A DNA stretch of 64,000 bases from Rapana venosa (GCA_028751875.1 CM054145.1:45075254-45139253), one strand, 5' to 3'; positions 10,586 through 22,945 are shown, numbered from the stretch's first letter. Notes: generated from the letters alone by a model not told the origin. Program-made: numbers and translations.

Positions 10586-12203
10586 TCAGTTAGTACTTTT
10601 GAGGTGGGTATACATAGCTTTCTTGAAAGCTTCTTTACTTTGGGATGTTTTCACGTATGTTGGTAGCGTGTTCCAGAGTAGGCTACCTGAGTATGTGAGG
10701 CTTGATTTATAGAGGTCAATTCTAGGTATTGGTAATTGAATTTTGGTAGGATATCGGGAAGTCAATTGGAATTTAGATTGGAGTGTTAGTGGAGCTTGGC
10801 CTGTGATAACTTTATGCATGAATATTCCTTTATTCTGGGTAAACATATCTTTAAACGGAAGAATCTCAAGTTTTGCATAGTCTGCTAGGTTAAAGTAGAA
10901 GATTGTAAGAGAACTGCTTTGAGTGCTCGTTTGTAAGTGCTATTGAGAGGTTTTAGAATATTGGCACTGGCTGTCAAAAAGGGTAGAGCAATAGTTGATT
11001 GAAGATAAAATGTAAGCATGTAGAAATAGTTTTCTGGCATGTATGTTGATAAAGTGTTTGATTTTGCATAGTTGGTATACGTGTTTGGAGACTGTTTTGC
11101 ACAATTTATGTATGTGTGCCATCGATGACACACTGTTGTCAATCACAATACCTAGAAGTTTATGGTTTTCAACTTCCTCAATAGATTCATTATTCACGAA
11201 TATTGGTGGAAGTCTAGTTGTCATGTTTTGTCTCTTTTGTCTAGTTGTAATAAGCATGACTTTGGTCTTTTGAGGGTTAAGTGACTTGTGGTTATAACTG
11301 CACCATTTGCTTAGAGAATCAATGCTACTTTGTAATGAGGTAGATATTCTGTCAAGACTGGTGTGACTAGTATGAATTGTAGTGTCATCACAAAAAAGTT
11401 CACACGATTCATTGATGTAGAGGGGAAGGTCATCAACATATATAGAGAATAAAAGTGGGCCTAAAAAAGACCCTTGTGGTACTCCATATTTTACGGGTAG
11501 TGTAGTCGATTTAGTGTTATTGATCGAGATATATTGTTGTCTATTATGCAGGAATGATCTAATTAACTTCAGACTGTTATCTGATATACCATATAACGAT
11601 ATTTTTCGGCATAGCAGTTTGTGGTCAATTACATCAAGTGCTTTGGCAAAGTCTACAAAAGAGGGCTCCACAATATTTATTTTCATTTATATTATCTTGC
11701 CAATTATCTACAATGTTGGTGAGAGCTGTGTGGCAAGAATGATTTTTCCTGAATCCTGACTGGTTATCAGTTAAAAGACTGTAGTGTTCTAGATGATGGC
11801 TAAGATGTTTGTGCACATGTTTTTCAAGAGGTTTGGATATAATTGATAATACTGATATTGGTCTATAGTTACATGGGCTTGAAGAGTCTCCAGACTTATA
11901 AAACGGAATAACTTTGGCCAGTTTGAATAGTGATGGGAAGAAGCAATTTGCAATACATAAATTATAGATGTAAGTGAGTGTTGCAGTTATAATAGGAGCT
12001 GCGATTTTGAGAGTTTTTCCGTCCACACCATCTGGACCACTACTACCAGTTTGTTTTAAGCGTTGAAGAGATTGATAAACCTCAATTATGTTCAATGGTG
12101 GTATTTTCGTGTTTGAGTTTATATTCTTGGATCTACAGAATGTTTTAAGTTTTTCAAGGGAATTTAGATCAGCATAATTTTGTTTTATTAATGAATCTGT
12201 CAT
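10586..12203 (-). pseudogene. LINE reverse transcriptase domain, frameshifted
   Basis: Read from 12,203 downward: SSGPDGVDGKTLKIAAPIIT, AKVIPFYKSGD, NYRPISVLSIISKPLE and DNQSGFRKNHSCHTAL. A frameshift lies near 11,660, then FVDFAKALDVIDHKLL, VPQGSFLGPLLFSIYVDDLP and the catalytic-type ELFCDDTTI. A later break near 10,940-11,000 leads to YKSSLTYSGSLLWNTLP and a terminal AFKKAMYTHLKSTN. The block order is that of an APE-type non-LTR retrotransposon of the jockey/CR1/L2 superfamily; the usual Ala in the YADD-like box is Cys here. At least two frameshifts make this copy inactive. It continues upstream into the endonuclease at 12,650-13,365. Confidence 0.85.
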
Positions 12204-12649
12204 GGTGGTAAAAAAGGTATTTAGGTAGTCAGGAGAAATGTTCTGAATAGTGGAAAGTGATGACAGTTTATCGTTTAGCTGATTGATAGCTTTCCACGTA
12301 GATCTCAGATTTTATTTGGATGAAGTAAGATTTTGGAAATACATTTGTTTACTTGCTCGTTTTAATAATTAACTTTGTTTCTTTGTGCTTTGTATTCGTC
12401 AAATTTTCCTGTTTTTAATTAGTTATCACGATGTTTTGCTTCAGATATAATTTCAGTTGTTATCCATTCAGGCCGTGCCTTACTCTGTGGGTTTGAAAGG
12501 AGCATGTTTATCATATATTGACGTAAATGTTTCAAGCCAGAAGGTCAAGGCTTCTTCTGGATCTGTTAAGTTATAAACATTATTAAGAGGACAAGTTAGA
12601 AGATAATTTAGAAAGTAATTTTAATTGAATTTCGCAAACGATCGGTATG
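12204..12649 (-). other. LINE linker between endonuclease and RT, degraded
   Basis: Lies inside the element but has several stops in all minus frames. No domain recognised. Confidence 0.5.
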
Positions 12650-13365
12650 TAATTTCTTTGTGACCTATTTTGGGATTTGTGCACCTTTTCTATTCCATGT
12701 GACACATATAGGAAGATGGTCACTGCAGCCATGGATAGGAATACATAATTCCTTATTTTGCTGCTCTGTGATATACATATGATCAATAAGTGTTTTACAT
12801 GTAGATGTTATGTGTGTGGGCGTATCTACAATTTGTGTAATGTTATAGGTGTCTATTTTGTTTATCCATGAAGGCTGGGGTTTGAGTAAATTTATATTGA
12901 AATCACCCAAAACTAATGTCTCAATGGTATCAAGAGATGCAGAGTCCATCATTGTGGAGAATTTATCTGTCCAGTCTATTCTTTCAGATGGATTTCTATA
13001 AATAAATCCAATCCTGATGGGTTTATTTCGTTTTAGTTTGACTTCTATCCATATAGATTCAATCTGATGATTTTCTAGGTGTTCAATCCATTTATAATTT
13101 ATTGCTTCGCTGATATATATGAGTGTAACAGTGGATTTTGGAAAATTGATAATGCGTATGAGTTTGTAACCAGGAATTGTACGCCTGTCGAATCCGGTAT
13201 ATTGTTTGAGAGTCTGGATTCAGTAAGTCCCAAAATATGAAAAGGTTTGTCGGAATTGTATAGTAGATTTTGTACATCAGATATTTTGCTTAGAACACTA
13301 TTTACGTTCAGGTGTCCAATGCGTAGCCCATCTTTTCTTGGCCAGTTATTAGATGAGATAACCAT
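12650..13365 (-). pseudogene. LINE APE-type endonuclease domain, frameshifted
   Basis: Starts LRIGHLNVNSVLSKISDVQN, then HILGLTESRLSN (the TES metal-site block). After a frame break near 13,170 it continues in pieces to IGFIYRNPSERIDW, LVLGDFNINLLKPQPSW (GDFN block), HMYIT and GCSDHLPICVTW (SDH active-site block). These are the ordered motifs of the AP-endonuclease domain of non-LTR retrotransposons. Same strand and order as the RT at 10,586-12,203, so part of one ORF2. Confidence 0.85.
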
Positions 13366-14695
13366 GATGATAAAATTATGGATATATATAGAAAAAAGTC
13401 ACAAAGCTAAAATTGAATATAATGACTCAATCAATCACAAATCACATAACAATTAACCCCAAATTGAACACATTAAGTAAAATTGACAAGAATTCATAAA
13501 AATGTAAAAGTATAACTCAATACAATCAAATCAAAGCAAAAAAACCCCAACAACAATAGGCAAAGCCAAAAAAACCCAATACATACAATAAAACCAAAAG
13601 CACACCCAGAGAATAGGAATATCGTCTTTTTGTGGTGAGTGATTACTACAAAGCACTTCCACATTTACAATCAATTCAAGTTCATAACACAAAGTCAGTG
13701 TTTGTGCTGTCTTCTTGATGCTCAACTATAAACTCAAATATAATCGGGGGTGTCTTCTGTTGTTGTTTTTCAGTCTCTGCTACAGTCAGTACACTTTATT
13801 GTTGGTAGTTTTTTTGTTTTTTTGTTTTAGTTGAGTTCAAGACCAACATATTTGACCTTCTAAAGAACACTGTCCTGATTTTTCCCCCGAGAGAATACAT
13901 TTTTTAGATTTGTTCCTTCAAGAAACACAGTCTGTAAAATTTTTCTTTCAAAGAACACAGCTCAGATTTTTCCTTAAGAGTACAGTCTGTATAGCTTCTT
14001 TCTTTGGCAGCCAATTGGCCAATGGCAACATGTAATATTCTATCCATCTTCACATCTCAGGCACCTGCAGGTACACACACACACTCACACAATATAGGGC
14101 AGGTTAAATGTTTAGAAAGAGGGCTTCATATAAGGAGGGTAAAAGGGGGGTGGCATGAAGTAGGGCCAGGTTTGAGAGGAAGGATAAAACATAGGGTATG
14201 GAGGGTAGGGGGGGGGGGGTTGCTATGCTTCTCCCTTTGATTATCTTTCCTATGAGAGAGGCTGGGGGGAGTGGGGGTGGGAGGTGAGTAGGGACTTAAA
14301 GTATTCAGCTAAGAGCTGGTTACTCAGGTAAGGGAGGAATGGAAAGGAATGGTCCTGGGAAGGGGTGTGGCTGATGATCATTTTCGGAGGGAAGGGTTGG
14401 GGAGAGGAGCCTGTAGGGGCAAATTTAGATGCCAGTTTAGGGTTTTTGTAAGTTGAAAGAGGAGGAAACTCTTCATGATATTCCTGATCACTGGCTTGGG
14501 AGGGCAGAATTTTGCTGGGGGATAGGTTGGATTTGTGGATTTGCAGGGGGTCTCTGTTTAATCCTAAACATGTCAGGGGGGGGGGGGGGATTTTTTGGTG
14601 GGGAGGAGGGGTGTGGGGAGTGAGGGGGTTGGTAGGTGGATGTACGTCCTTTTGGTCATACGTCAGTGTTTTATTTGTCTCTTACAGCAATAGTC
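13366..14695. other. between LINE ORF2 and ORF1-like region
   Basis: AT-rich to about 13,840, then degenerate repeats around AAAGAACAC/AACACAGTCTGT at 13,850-14,000, then G-rich sequence with G runs (14,208-14,219 and 14,576-14,590). No open frame with domain character. Longer than a normal ORF1-ORF2 gap, so an insertion or two separate elements are possible. Confidence 0.5.
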
Positions 14696-15884
14696 CTATT
14701 CTGGGGGTGAGGAAACATATTGAGTGCTAATCGAGCAGTGCCCCTCTTTGAAGATAAAGGCATCTTTGTATAGAGCTAATCTGGGTGCTCCATTTGTTGT
14801 TTGAAAGACAATCCCATTGGCGATGTACTCTATGTTGCCTTCTATGGTTTCATAGGCTGATTGCAGATTCTTGTTTCTAGGACTGATGACAGCATTAAGG
14901 GCATGTCTGCCTTTAGCAGGCATTATAGTACAGGCTCTGACTGTAGCCTTGGGGAAAGTACAGAGGCACTGACAGAGCACTTTCTGCCACGTGGCAGTGC
15001 TGATGCCATTCTTAGCTGATGCAGAGCGGTGTGAACAGTCAGTGAATCCAACATGTACAGTGACCTGCTGCCCAGTCGGATTTTCTGTCTGCTGACTGAG
15101 CCAGTCTGTCAGCTGGGTAACTGTTAGCTCCTCTACACATACTTTTTGGGAAAGACTGTGTGGATGGCAAGAAGAGCGGGAAAGGTTTACACCTTGGATG
15201 ACAAAGTCACCTAGTAATAGTGTAGAGGCATTGCTATTGAGTGCTACATTTTTCAGAGGGTGGTCGGGTGGTAGATTCACATGGTCGAAGTTACGTTTTG
15301 CAGGGGTGGTGTTTTCACCATCAGTTGACCTAGCTGTGGGGGGTTTGGACTGAACATGGGCTGTTTCTGGGATGGGGACATTTGTGGGTGGCAAAGGGGT
15401 GAGGGTTCACAAGAGGAGTGGAGATTTTACGAATCAGACTTTCTGGGGTGTGGTAGGCTAGTTGTTTTAACCTGGGAGAGTTTGGGTGCTGATTGCTTTT
15501 GGGTAGAGAGTGGAGGTAATTGAACTTGGTGTGGAGAGAGTCTATTTCTATTTTAATGAACTGTTGTGTTTCTTGTAATATAGATCTCAGAGCAGTGATC
15601 TCCGCTTTAAGAGCTTGGGTATCATGATTATATTTTGTCATAGGCACACACTCATCATGACAGCATACAATACCACTGCTCTGGCAAGTTACACTGGCTG
15701 TGTTGTCTTTCCCTGTGTTAGCTGGTGTGTGTGTTTTGTGGTTCTGAGGGGGAGGAAGAAGGGAGGGGTAGACTGGAGGATTGAGATTTTCTCCTTTCTC
15801 TGGGTCAGGCTGGTGTCTGCTATTGTGGCACACAGAGGAAGAAGGTTTGGAAGAGGCAGTGGGGGAGGGGGAGGTACAGGGAGT

Positions 15885-15919
<35 letters not shown>

Positions 15920-16378
15920 GGTTGATGATACTGGCCTCATAGATAGTGTTGCTGTCACTTGTCCCACTCTCATTGAGCAGTAGGGGAGGGGAGGGAAAAG
16001 GGTGTGGGTCTTCAGTAGGTGGAAAGGGGGAAGGAAGGAAGTGGTTTCTTTGACAGTGGAGGGTTGTTCATCTGGGTGGTGGGAATGGGGAGACAGTCCT
16101 TTTGTTAATCCCTGTAGGTAAGGGTGGGCGAGAAGAGGGTGGGTGAGAGAAGTGATCTCCGTCAAGCCCGAGTGTGACTGGAGTGGCGCCTATGTGTATG
16201 GCTGTATGCGGAGGTGTGCAGGCTGCTGTGAGGGGATGGGGGTCTGAGCAGCTGCCCCTTGACACACAAACAAGTCACCTGCTTGGATTTGGGTGTGGCC
16301 TGTCGAGAGTGCGTTGTCACTCAATATGACCACACTGCTGTTTGTGTCATCATTAGAGTAGCTTTTGGCTATGGTCAT
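14696..16378 (-). pseudogene. LINE ORF1-like protein: proline-rich, coiled coil, degenerate SGNH domain
   Basis: Minus-strand pieces in at least three frames. From the N-terminal side: TNSSVVILSDNALSTGHTQI, proline-rich stretches with a poly-G run (15,887-15,918) underneath, a Cys/His patch VTCQSSGIVCCHDECV, a heptad-like ALKAEITALRSILQETQQF and IKIEIDSLHTKFNYL. Then STLLLGDFVIQGVN, VTQLTDWLSQQ, VTVHVGFTDCSH and RNKNLQSAYETI to a stop near 14,696. LLLGDxxxxGV and VHVGxxD resemble blocks I and III of SGNH/GDSL esterase-like domains in ORF1 of CR1-type LINEs, but the expected Ser is Phe. Same strand as the ORF2 at 10,586-13,365 and upstream of it, so probably its ORF1. Confidence 0.6.
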
Positions 16379-16398
16379 GAGAGAGAGAGAGAGAGAGA

Positions 16399-16445
<47 letters not shown>

Positions 16446-16486
16446 CAGAGACAGAGCAGAGACAGAGATATTTTATTTATTTATTT
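16379..16486. repeat. (GA)n and CAGAGA repeat
   Basis: GA repeat 16,379-16,440 followed by three GACAGAGCA units. It separates the ORF1-like region from a SINE. Confidence 0.9.
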
Positions 16487-16995
<509 letters not shown>

Positions 16996-17108
16996 AGACA
17001 GACAGAGGGGGAACAGGGTAGGGGAGGTATGAAGTAGGGAGGGGGCACTCTATTATAGTCAGACTGATACAGAAGACTGGCCTTATTTCACGCTGCAGAT
17101 AACCAGAC

Positions 17109-17494
17109 TGTGGTGTCCTTAAACTGATTCTATGTCATTAACTGGATTTAGACGTTCAACTGCGCCAACCTGGTCCAAAAGTAACTTGAAATCATACTTC
17201 AACTCCTCACCACATCGACTTCTACCACCACACATTAAAACACGACCCAAAAGAATGGCTATGAACAGTTAGTACACCATAACTTTCCCGGGAAAACTTG
17301 TTTTACAGATTCGCAAGCTGACAAAGGCAAAAGGAATTGTCAGATTTGGAAACGTATGTCTGGCGGTGTGCAGTGTGTGCATTGGCAGCCCACCAAGTGA
17401 AGGAAAGGAGGTATTTTTCCCCCCTGAAGGAAGTTTCTAGACCGGGGGAGAAGTTATTACCTCTGCTGAGCCTGTCCACTTTAGGACACAGCAC
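17109..17494. mobile_element. MITE-like element with terminal inverted repeats, copy 1
   Basis: Left end TGTGGTGTCCTTAAACTG; right end, reverse-complemented, TGTGCTGTGTCCTAAAGTGG. Interior blocks TTCAACTGCGCCAACCTGGT, GTCCAAAAGTAACTTGAAAT and TGCATTGGCAGCCCACCAAG recur at 32,137-32,510. No protein. The inverted ends, fixed length and multiple copies suggest a non-autonomous DNA transposon. Target duplication not resolved. Confidence 0.6.
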
Positions 17495-17503
17495 ACGACC
17501 CAC

Positions 17504-17504
<1 letters not shown>

Positions 17505-17534
<30 letters not shown>

Positions 17535-18040
17535 TGATGATGATAATAATAATAATAATAATAATAATGTATGGAATTTATATAGCGCTGAATCTTGCAA
17601 AGTAAACAAATAAAAGCGCTTGCATTCAAATCATTCACACGCATGCAACCAGCCATAAATATCAAGATAAACAAATATCAATTTTATATACACAACACAC
17701 TTAGGTGGGGGTGGTGGAGGTGAAGGCAGCTATTGAGAAGTAGGAGCAGATAACAGGGGAAGATCTCGAGTAGAGTATAAGTGCGTTTTGAGGCTAGATT
17801 TGAAAGAATCAAATGAAGGCTTTTGGCGAAGTGGAAGAGGGAGGTCGTTCCATGTGGAGGGACCGGAAACAGAGAAAGAGCGACGGCCAACAGTGGTTTG
17901 TTTAAATCTGGGTGTCCGAAAGCACAAGGCATCTACAGAAGAACGAAGGGAGCGGGACGGAGTGTACAGGTGAAGACAGTTACAGAGATAAGAAGGTGCA
18001 GATTTGTGGAGACATTTGAAACAAAAAACATAAAACCATA
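17505..18040 (-). pseudogene. L2-like LINE 3' end: RT C-terminus and (ATT)n tail
   Basis: Minus frame: FKCLHKSAPSYLCNCLHLYT, RSLRSSVDALCFRTPRFKQ, VGRRSFSVSGPSTWNDLPLP and FDSFKSSLKTHLYSTRDLPL, then a stop near 17,730. A 3' UTR follows, ending GATTCAGCGCTATATAAATT-CCATAC and (ATT)n. WNDLPL...FKSxLKTHL is the conserved C-terminus of L2/CR1-like LINE ORF2. The same protein end occurs in plus orientation at 22,396-22,713. Confidence 0.8.
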
Positions 18041-18049
18041 AACAGAATG

Positions 18050-18335
18050 TACTATATATATACTTATAAATTTCACTCACTACCCTCCCCCCCCCCCCCC
18101 TCCAACAAAGCAAAACAAAATGGAACAAAAAAAGAAACTCAGCAAAAAACAAAACAAAATAAACAACCACCCCACCCACCAACAAACCAACAAACCAACC
18201 CCTCAAAAAACAAAAAAACAAAACAAAACCAAAAACAAAAAAACCCAACCCCAACCAAACCAACAACAAAAACCAACCCCAAACCAAAAACAAAACAAAC
18301 AAAACAAAAACAACAAAAAAAACGACCAACACAAC
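18050..18335. repeat. A/C-only tract
   Basis: From about 18,085 to 18,325 the plus strand is nearly all A and C, beginning with a C run at 18,087-18,100. Open frames over it have biased Lys/Gln/Pro composition and are not genes. Confidence 0.85.
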
Positions 18336-18459
18336 ACATTTTAATCAATGGCCTTAATATTAAAAAAATATGTAGACAATTTATAAACAGTATTCCATGG
18401 AAGATACTACTTAAGTTCTAATTTTAAAAAAAGGTGGAGTGTGTTATAGGCAACCCCCC

Positions 18460-18464
<5 letters not shown>

Positions 18465-18494
<30 letters not shown>

Positions 18495-18737
18495 AACAAA
18501 ACAACAACCCCCAAACAAAAAAACACACACCTAAAAGCCGGGGGGGGGGGGGGGGGGGGGGGTGGGGGGGACAGCTCTGGCACAAGCACAGGCACCAACA
18601 AGCTGGGAAAGTGTGGCTTTATCTGGAGCTGCTGACAAACACTGAAGCTTTTCATCTGTCCAAAATACCGCCAGGGTTGTTGCATTTGACTTAAATCCCA
18701 TTCCCCCCCCCCCCCCCCCCCCCCCCCACCCCCCCTT
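18465..18737. repeat. poly-C, poly-G, poly-C cluster
   Basis: C run about 18,465-18,493, G run about 18,541-18,570, C run about 18,704-18,727. Facing complementary homopolymers can pair; assembly over them is doubtful. Confidence 0.85.
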
Positions 18738-18894
18738 GATCACATCAACGTTCCGCAAAACGGTCACCAAACGTTTGCCAGTAACTGCAATGGATTCCTC
18801 TCTATCACGGCATCAAGTCTAATGTGCCAGTAGAGTAAAACAACATGCACGCGGCGAGCAGACTGCAGTCAGTAAAGGTGCACGAAGAACATGG

Positions 18895-19030
18895 CGTACA
18901 ATGCTTTACAACTTGCAAACTAAGCTGTACGGCCCACGAGAGGAGCTGGAAAGGACTTGCATCTATTTCTCCCAAACACATGCAATGGCGTGAAAGGCGA
19001 ACGAGAGAAGAAGAGAGTAGAAGGAGAATT
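18895..19030. repeat. dispersed repeat, copy 1 of 2 (AAGCTG-ACGGCCCACGAG family)
   Basis: CTTGCAAACTAAGCTGTACG, GAGCTGGAAAGGACTTGCAT, TTCTCCCAAACACATGCAA and GGCGAACGAGAGAAGAAG align in order with 30,045-30,190. Confidence 0.7.
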
Positions 19031-19685
19031 CCTTACAACCAGCCACACAGAACAAAGAGACATATAGTTCCTTTGAAAGTAGTTGTACGCATTTAAACCA
19101 AACTATGGAGAACTGCTCCTTGCTACCTTCATCATGCAAGGTGTTCACAGCATCGCCATCATGGTTCTACTTCTTTGTCAGAAAAGGTGTCACGGGTACT
19201 CTTGAGAAAATGAGACCACATTCAGTCGGCACCAATACTTTTAACAAACTTTCCGAAACAAACAAACAGAACGTTGGAAGGCAGGATAGGAGGGTGGGAG
19301 AAGTTAAACAAGACAAGTGCTAAGCCCACACAGGTGTGCCAACACCAGGAAGGCAACTTCCATGTTAGATGTTTTCCCCACGATCACACACATTACACAA
19401 GAGGTTTGTCTAGTTGTGTCATCCGTCCACTGCTTTCGTAAAGCAACGTTGACCTGCGAACAAACACAGTTACATTCTGTCTCCTCGGCTTTGCTACCAG
19501 CCAGGAATGATCAACTCTAGCTCTCTGCTCTGTGGGACATTTCTGACCTGAAACTCTCTTCTACTTCTAGAGCATGGCTTGTGATGCAAACCATGTTCGC
19601 AGTTTCAGTATAATTATTGCTAGCATTGAAATAAAACGCTTGGCCCAGGCTGCCTAAAGCTTCGTCAGTTATTCAGGCAAGGATC
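19031..19685. other. no feature recognised
   Basis: Ordinary composition; short open frames without domain character. Confidence 0.5.
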
Positions 19686-19820
19686 CCCGAAGTGGGAATG
19701 CGGCTACCTAAAGGATGTGTGTGTGTATGTGTGTGTGTGTGTGTGGGGGGGGGGGAGGTCGCATGAGTAAAAATCTCACCATTGGTGAACCTGGGAAGTC
19801 TAGCCAAGGAAGGAATAAAA
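19686..19820 (+). repeat. SINE tail B, interrupted by (GT)n
   Basis: CCCCGAAGTGGGAATGCGGC, then GT repeat and G run, then AAAAATCTCACCATTGGTGA and GTCTAGCCAAGGAA. This is the tail B seen at 26,220-26,315. Confidence 0.75.
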
Positions 19821-19859
19821 AATGCAGGCAAGTTAAGAACCAACGCTTACATTAACATG

Positions 19860-20080
19860 CTGTTATGCTCTTAAAATGTTATGATGGAAGTGTCTTGAGC
19901 CACGACAAGCTGTTAGCCTAACAACTTGCACTTTTCTTTATAAAAAAAAAAACACCAAAAAATCTGCTGAAGTCAAAGTATGGCTGCCTATAATGATGAT
20001 GAGGTACTTGAAATCGGCCATACACGCGAGCTCCTTATCCAGTGTGTACTTACGGTCTCACAGTGATTTTCATGTGGGGG
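19860..20080. repeat. dispersed repeat, copy 2 of 2 (AACTTGCACT family)
   Basis: Counterpart of 1360-1555: AACAACTTGCACTTTTCTTT, AGTATGGCTGCC, GAGGTACTTGAAA, CCAGTGTGTACTTACGGTCT. Confidence 0.65.
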
Positions 20081-21290
20081 GGAGTAAGTTACATCCAGGG
20101 GGTAAATCTGGGGAATGCGGCGCGCGAGGTGGTTTCTATGCATTTTAAACATCACATTGGCTTTCAGAGACTTTTCACCCAAAACTTCATGCTTTTAACA
20201 AGTTCTCTGTGAACAAGACTTTTGGGTTCTGAACAGTAACCTCTGAACTGAGTAAAGACCTTCATCAATATCCTCCTCCTCCTCCTCCTCATCATCATCA
20301 TCGTCATCAACATTTCATTTTTATTGCTATTATCATCACTTGGTACGTCTGTTCGAACAGAATAAGCACAGATTTTTAATAGCGTCAGAAATAACCTTAA
20401 AGGCCTTGTTTCATCTTCTATTTTGGTAGCACTGAGAGTTCAACAGACTACCAGAATTATTTCGGAACTGAACTTCATTAAATCGGTCACTCACTTGTTT
20501 TGCCACGATCCTTTTGCTCAGTGTCTGAGTTTTTGAAAAAAACTCTTGACTTGATGACAGCAGTAATCTCTCTCTGTCTGTCTCTGTCTCTGTTTGTCTC
20601 TCTCTCAGTCTCTCTGTGTGCTTCAAAGCCTTTGAAATTAGAGATATTATGATGTTATAAGTTCATTATTTTTGTTTGTTTGTTTGTTTTTATCCCAGTA
20701 GTGCAATTGTGTTGTATCTATTTGTCTCAGCTGTACTTTACCGTGCATTCTTATCACTAATCACTGACTTGATCAGCATCCTCCTTCATGTACGGGCCAA
20801 CAGCCTTTTTATGAACATAAATCTTTCAGACTTTAGCTTTCAGAGTTCTCTCTGCTTCATTGCCTTCTAAACAAGTCGATCTGTTTCGACACTGCACTTA
20901 ATCAACACCTCCCCATTGTCATCAACGATTTCGTTTAAACAGTTTCACGAAAAATGAACAGCACTAAAATAACAGAATATGAGAAGAAAACGCAATAGAA
21001 ACGGTACAACCCACCTACAGACTAGCTTGGCACTCGATGAGAACTGCACAACACCCTGTGTCACTCCTCTGCACTGTAGCCACAACCACACGTGACAATT
21101 TATCGCCAACTACCTCCCCAGTTTCCTTCTTGTCCAACCGTTGTCTAGTGAAGTAAACTAACTGACCCCGACAACAGAGTAAAGGCAGCCCACCCGGCCC
21201 ACCCACACCCTCTCCTTTTTCCCTGTGCGGCAAAAGCTCGCCAATCTGAGATAGAGACAGGGTGTCACAATGGCTATAGGCTCTCCTAAT
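20081..21290. other. no gene recognised
   Basis: Short CTC/CAT runs (20,272-20,300), TTTG repeats near 20,670-20,690, and a C run at 21,294-21,312. No exon-like block. Confidence 0.5.
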
Positions 21291-21428
21291 GCCCCCCCCC
21301 CCCCCCCCCCCCTATCCCCCCTTGATAAGGGCTCCGGCTAGCTGTTGGACTTGTCCGTGGTGTCAGTAAAAAGGCCTACTGTTTGCTACTAGGTGCAAAA
21401 TGTTCGATTGTGAAAGTCTAATTTCATG

Positions 21429-21535
21429 CCAATAAGGTAGTTGAAAACACTATGAGACTTTAGGCCAATAAGCTAGTGGAAAACACTATGAGACTTTAGG
21501 CCAATAAGCTAGTGGAAAACACTGTCTTACAATTA
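21429..21535. repeat. 36-bp tandem repeat, about 2.8 units
   Basis: AATAAGCTAGTGGAAAACAC and TATGAGACTTTAGGCC repeat three times; the last unit is partial. Confidence 0.9.
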
Positions 21536-21554
21536 CTAGTAAAACAAGAAGGAA

Positions 21555-21875
21555 GGTGGCAGGACAAGCTTAGACGTTCAATTGCCTAACAAGTAAACCG
21601 TGAGGTCTTGGGTTCGATTCCCAGCCTTGCCCTTTCTTCCCAGGTTAATAGGAAAATCGAACTGAACGTCAGGACTTTCTGTCATGTCAATAGAACCCAT
21701 GACTGTTGAAAATCGGAAAAAGCAGGGAGATACCTTCCGACTGTCCTGGCAAATTTGGCTGGTTCAATTCCCAACTATCCCCGAGGTCGCAATGCAGCTG
21801 CCTTAATGGTAGGGAAGAAAAGGTCGCACGCGCAAAAATCTCACCATTGGTGAACCTCGAGCTCTAGTCGAGGAA
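21555..21875 (+). repeat. tRNA-SINE, head II + tail B
   Basis: Head II: GGTGGCAGGACAAGCTTAGA, CAAGTAAACCGTGAGGTC, TGGGTTCGATTCCCAGCCTT (B box). It continues with AAAATCGAACTGAACGTCA and ends with tail B (GCAATGCAGCTGCCTTAATG; TCTCACCATTGGTGAACC; CTCTAGTCGAGGAA). Confidence 0.82.
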
Positions 21876-22090
21876 CCCCCCACCCCCAAAAAAAAAAAAC
21901 CAACAACACCAACAAACAACAAAAACAACAACCCATTAACATATTTGAAATGACTGCTTCATATGAATAATAATATTCAGTCCCTCTGTCCAGTGCTGTG
22001 AAGTATCTAGGAGTTGTTATCGACAACACACTGTCTATGCAAAAATGCAACACCCAGACCTGCCAGTCGTGCTACTATCAATTACGGCGT

Positions 22091-22199
22091 ATAATAATAA
22101 TAATAATAATAATAACAACAATATTAATAATAATAATAAATAATAATAATAATATATGGAATTTATATAGCGCTGAATCTTGTAAATAAACAAACAAAT
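22091..22199 (-). repeat. antisense tail of the same LINE family inside the LINE copy
   Basis: (AAT)n followed by GGAATTTATATAGCGCTGAA and TCTTGTAAATAAACAAAC is the reverse complement of the family's own 3' end. It splits the ORF exactly between ...QLRRI and S-A-I-RKYL. Confidence 0.8.
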
Positions 22200-22787
22200 C
22201 AGTGCAATTCGAAAGTACCTGTCCACTGATGCAACATCCAAACTTGTTGCATCTCTCATTCTCTCACGTCTGGACTATTGCAATTCTCTTTCAGGTGGTC
22301 TGCCAGCAACATCTATCCACTCACTTCAACGTATACAAAACTCTGCAGCTCGCCTAGTCCTCAGAAAGAAACAATCTGAACACATTACTCCTCTCTTGCG
22401 ATCTCTCCACTGGTTGCCTGTGCCACAGAGAGTAAACTATAAGATTAGTACCCTCTGTTACAAATGTCTCCACCAAACAGCACCCTCCTACCTCTGTGAA
22501 TGTCTTCACCTCTACACTTCTTCTCGTTCCCTCCGCTCTGCTGCAGATACCTTGTGCTTACGAATACCTAGATTCAACCAATCCACTGTTGGTCGTCGCT
22601 CTTTCTCTATTTCTGGTCCATCCATCTGGAACGACCTTCCTCTCTCTTTTCGACAGAGGCCTACATATGACACATTTAAATCCAGCCTGAAGACATATTT
22701 GTTTCAAACCTAACTTTTTCCCTCTTTCATCTCAAAACTGCCCCTGCCTTCAACAGCCCAAATCCCATTACCCTGCCAAAGCTTACA

Positions 22788-22791
<4 letters not shown>

Positions 22792-22850
<59 letters not shown>

Positions 22851-22945
22851 CGTGCGTGTGTGTGTATGTATGTGTGTGTGTGTGTGTGTTGTGTGTGTGT
22901 GTGCGTGCGTGTGTGTGTGCGCACGCGCGTGTGTGTGTAGGTGCG
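22792..22945. repeat. (GT)n microsatellite
   Basis: GT/GC-T repeats within the LINE 3' UTR. Confidence 0.95.

Noticed and set aside
18047..18421. Lys/Pro/Gln-rich 124-codon frame
   Set aside because: Arises from the A/C-only tract beside a LINE remnant.
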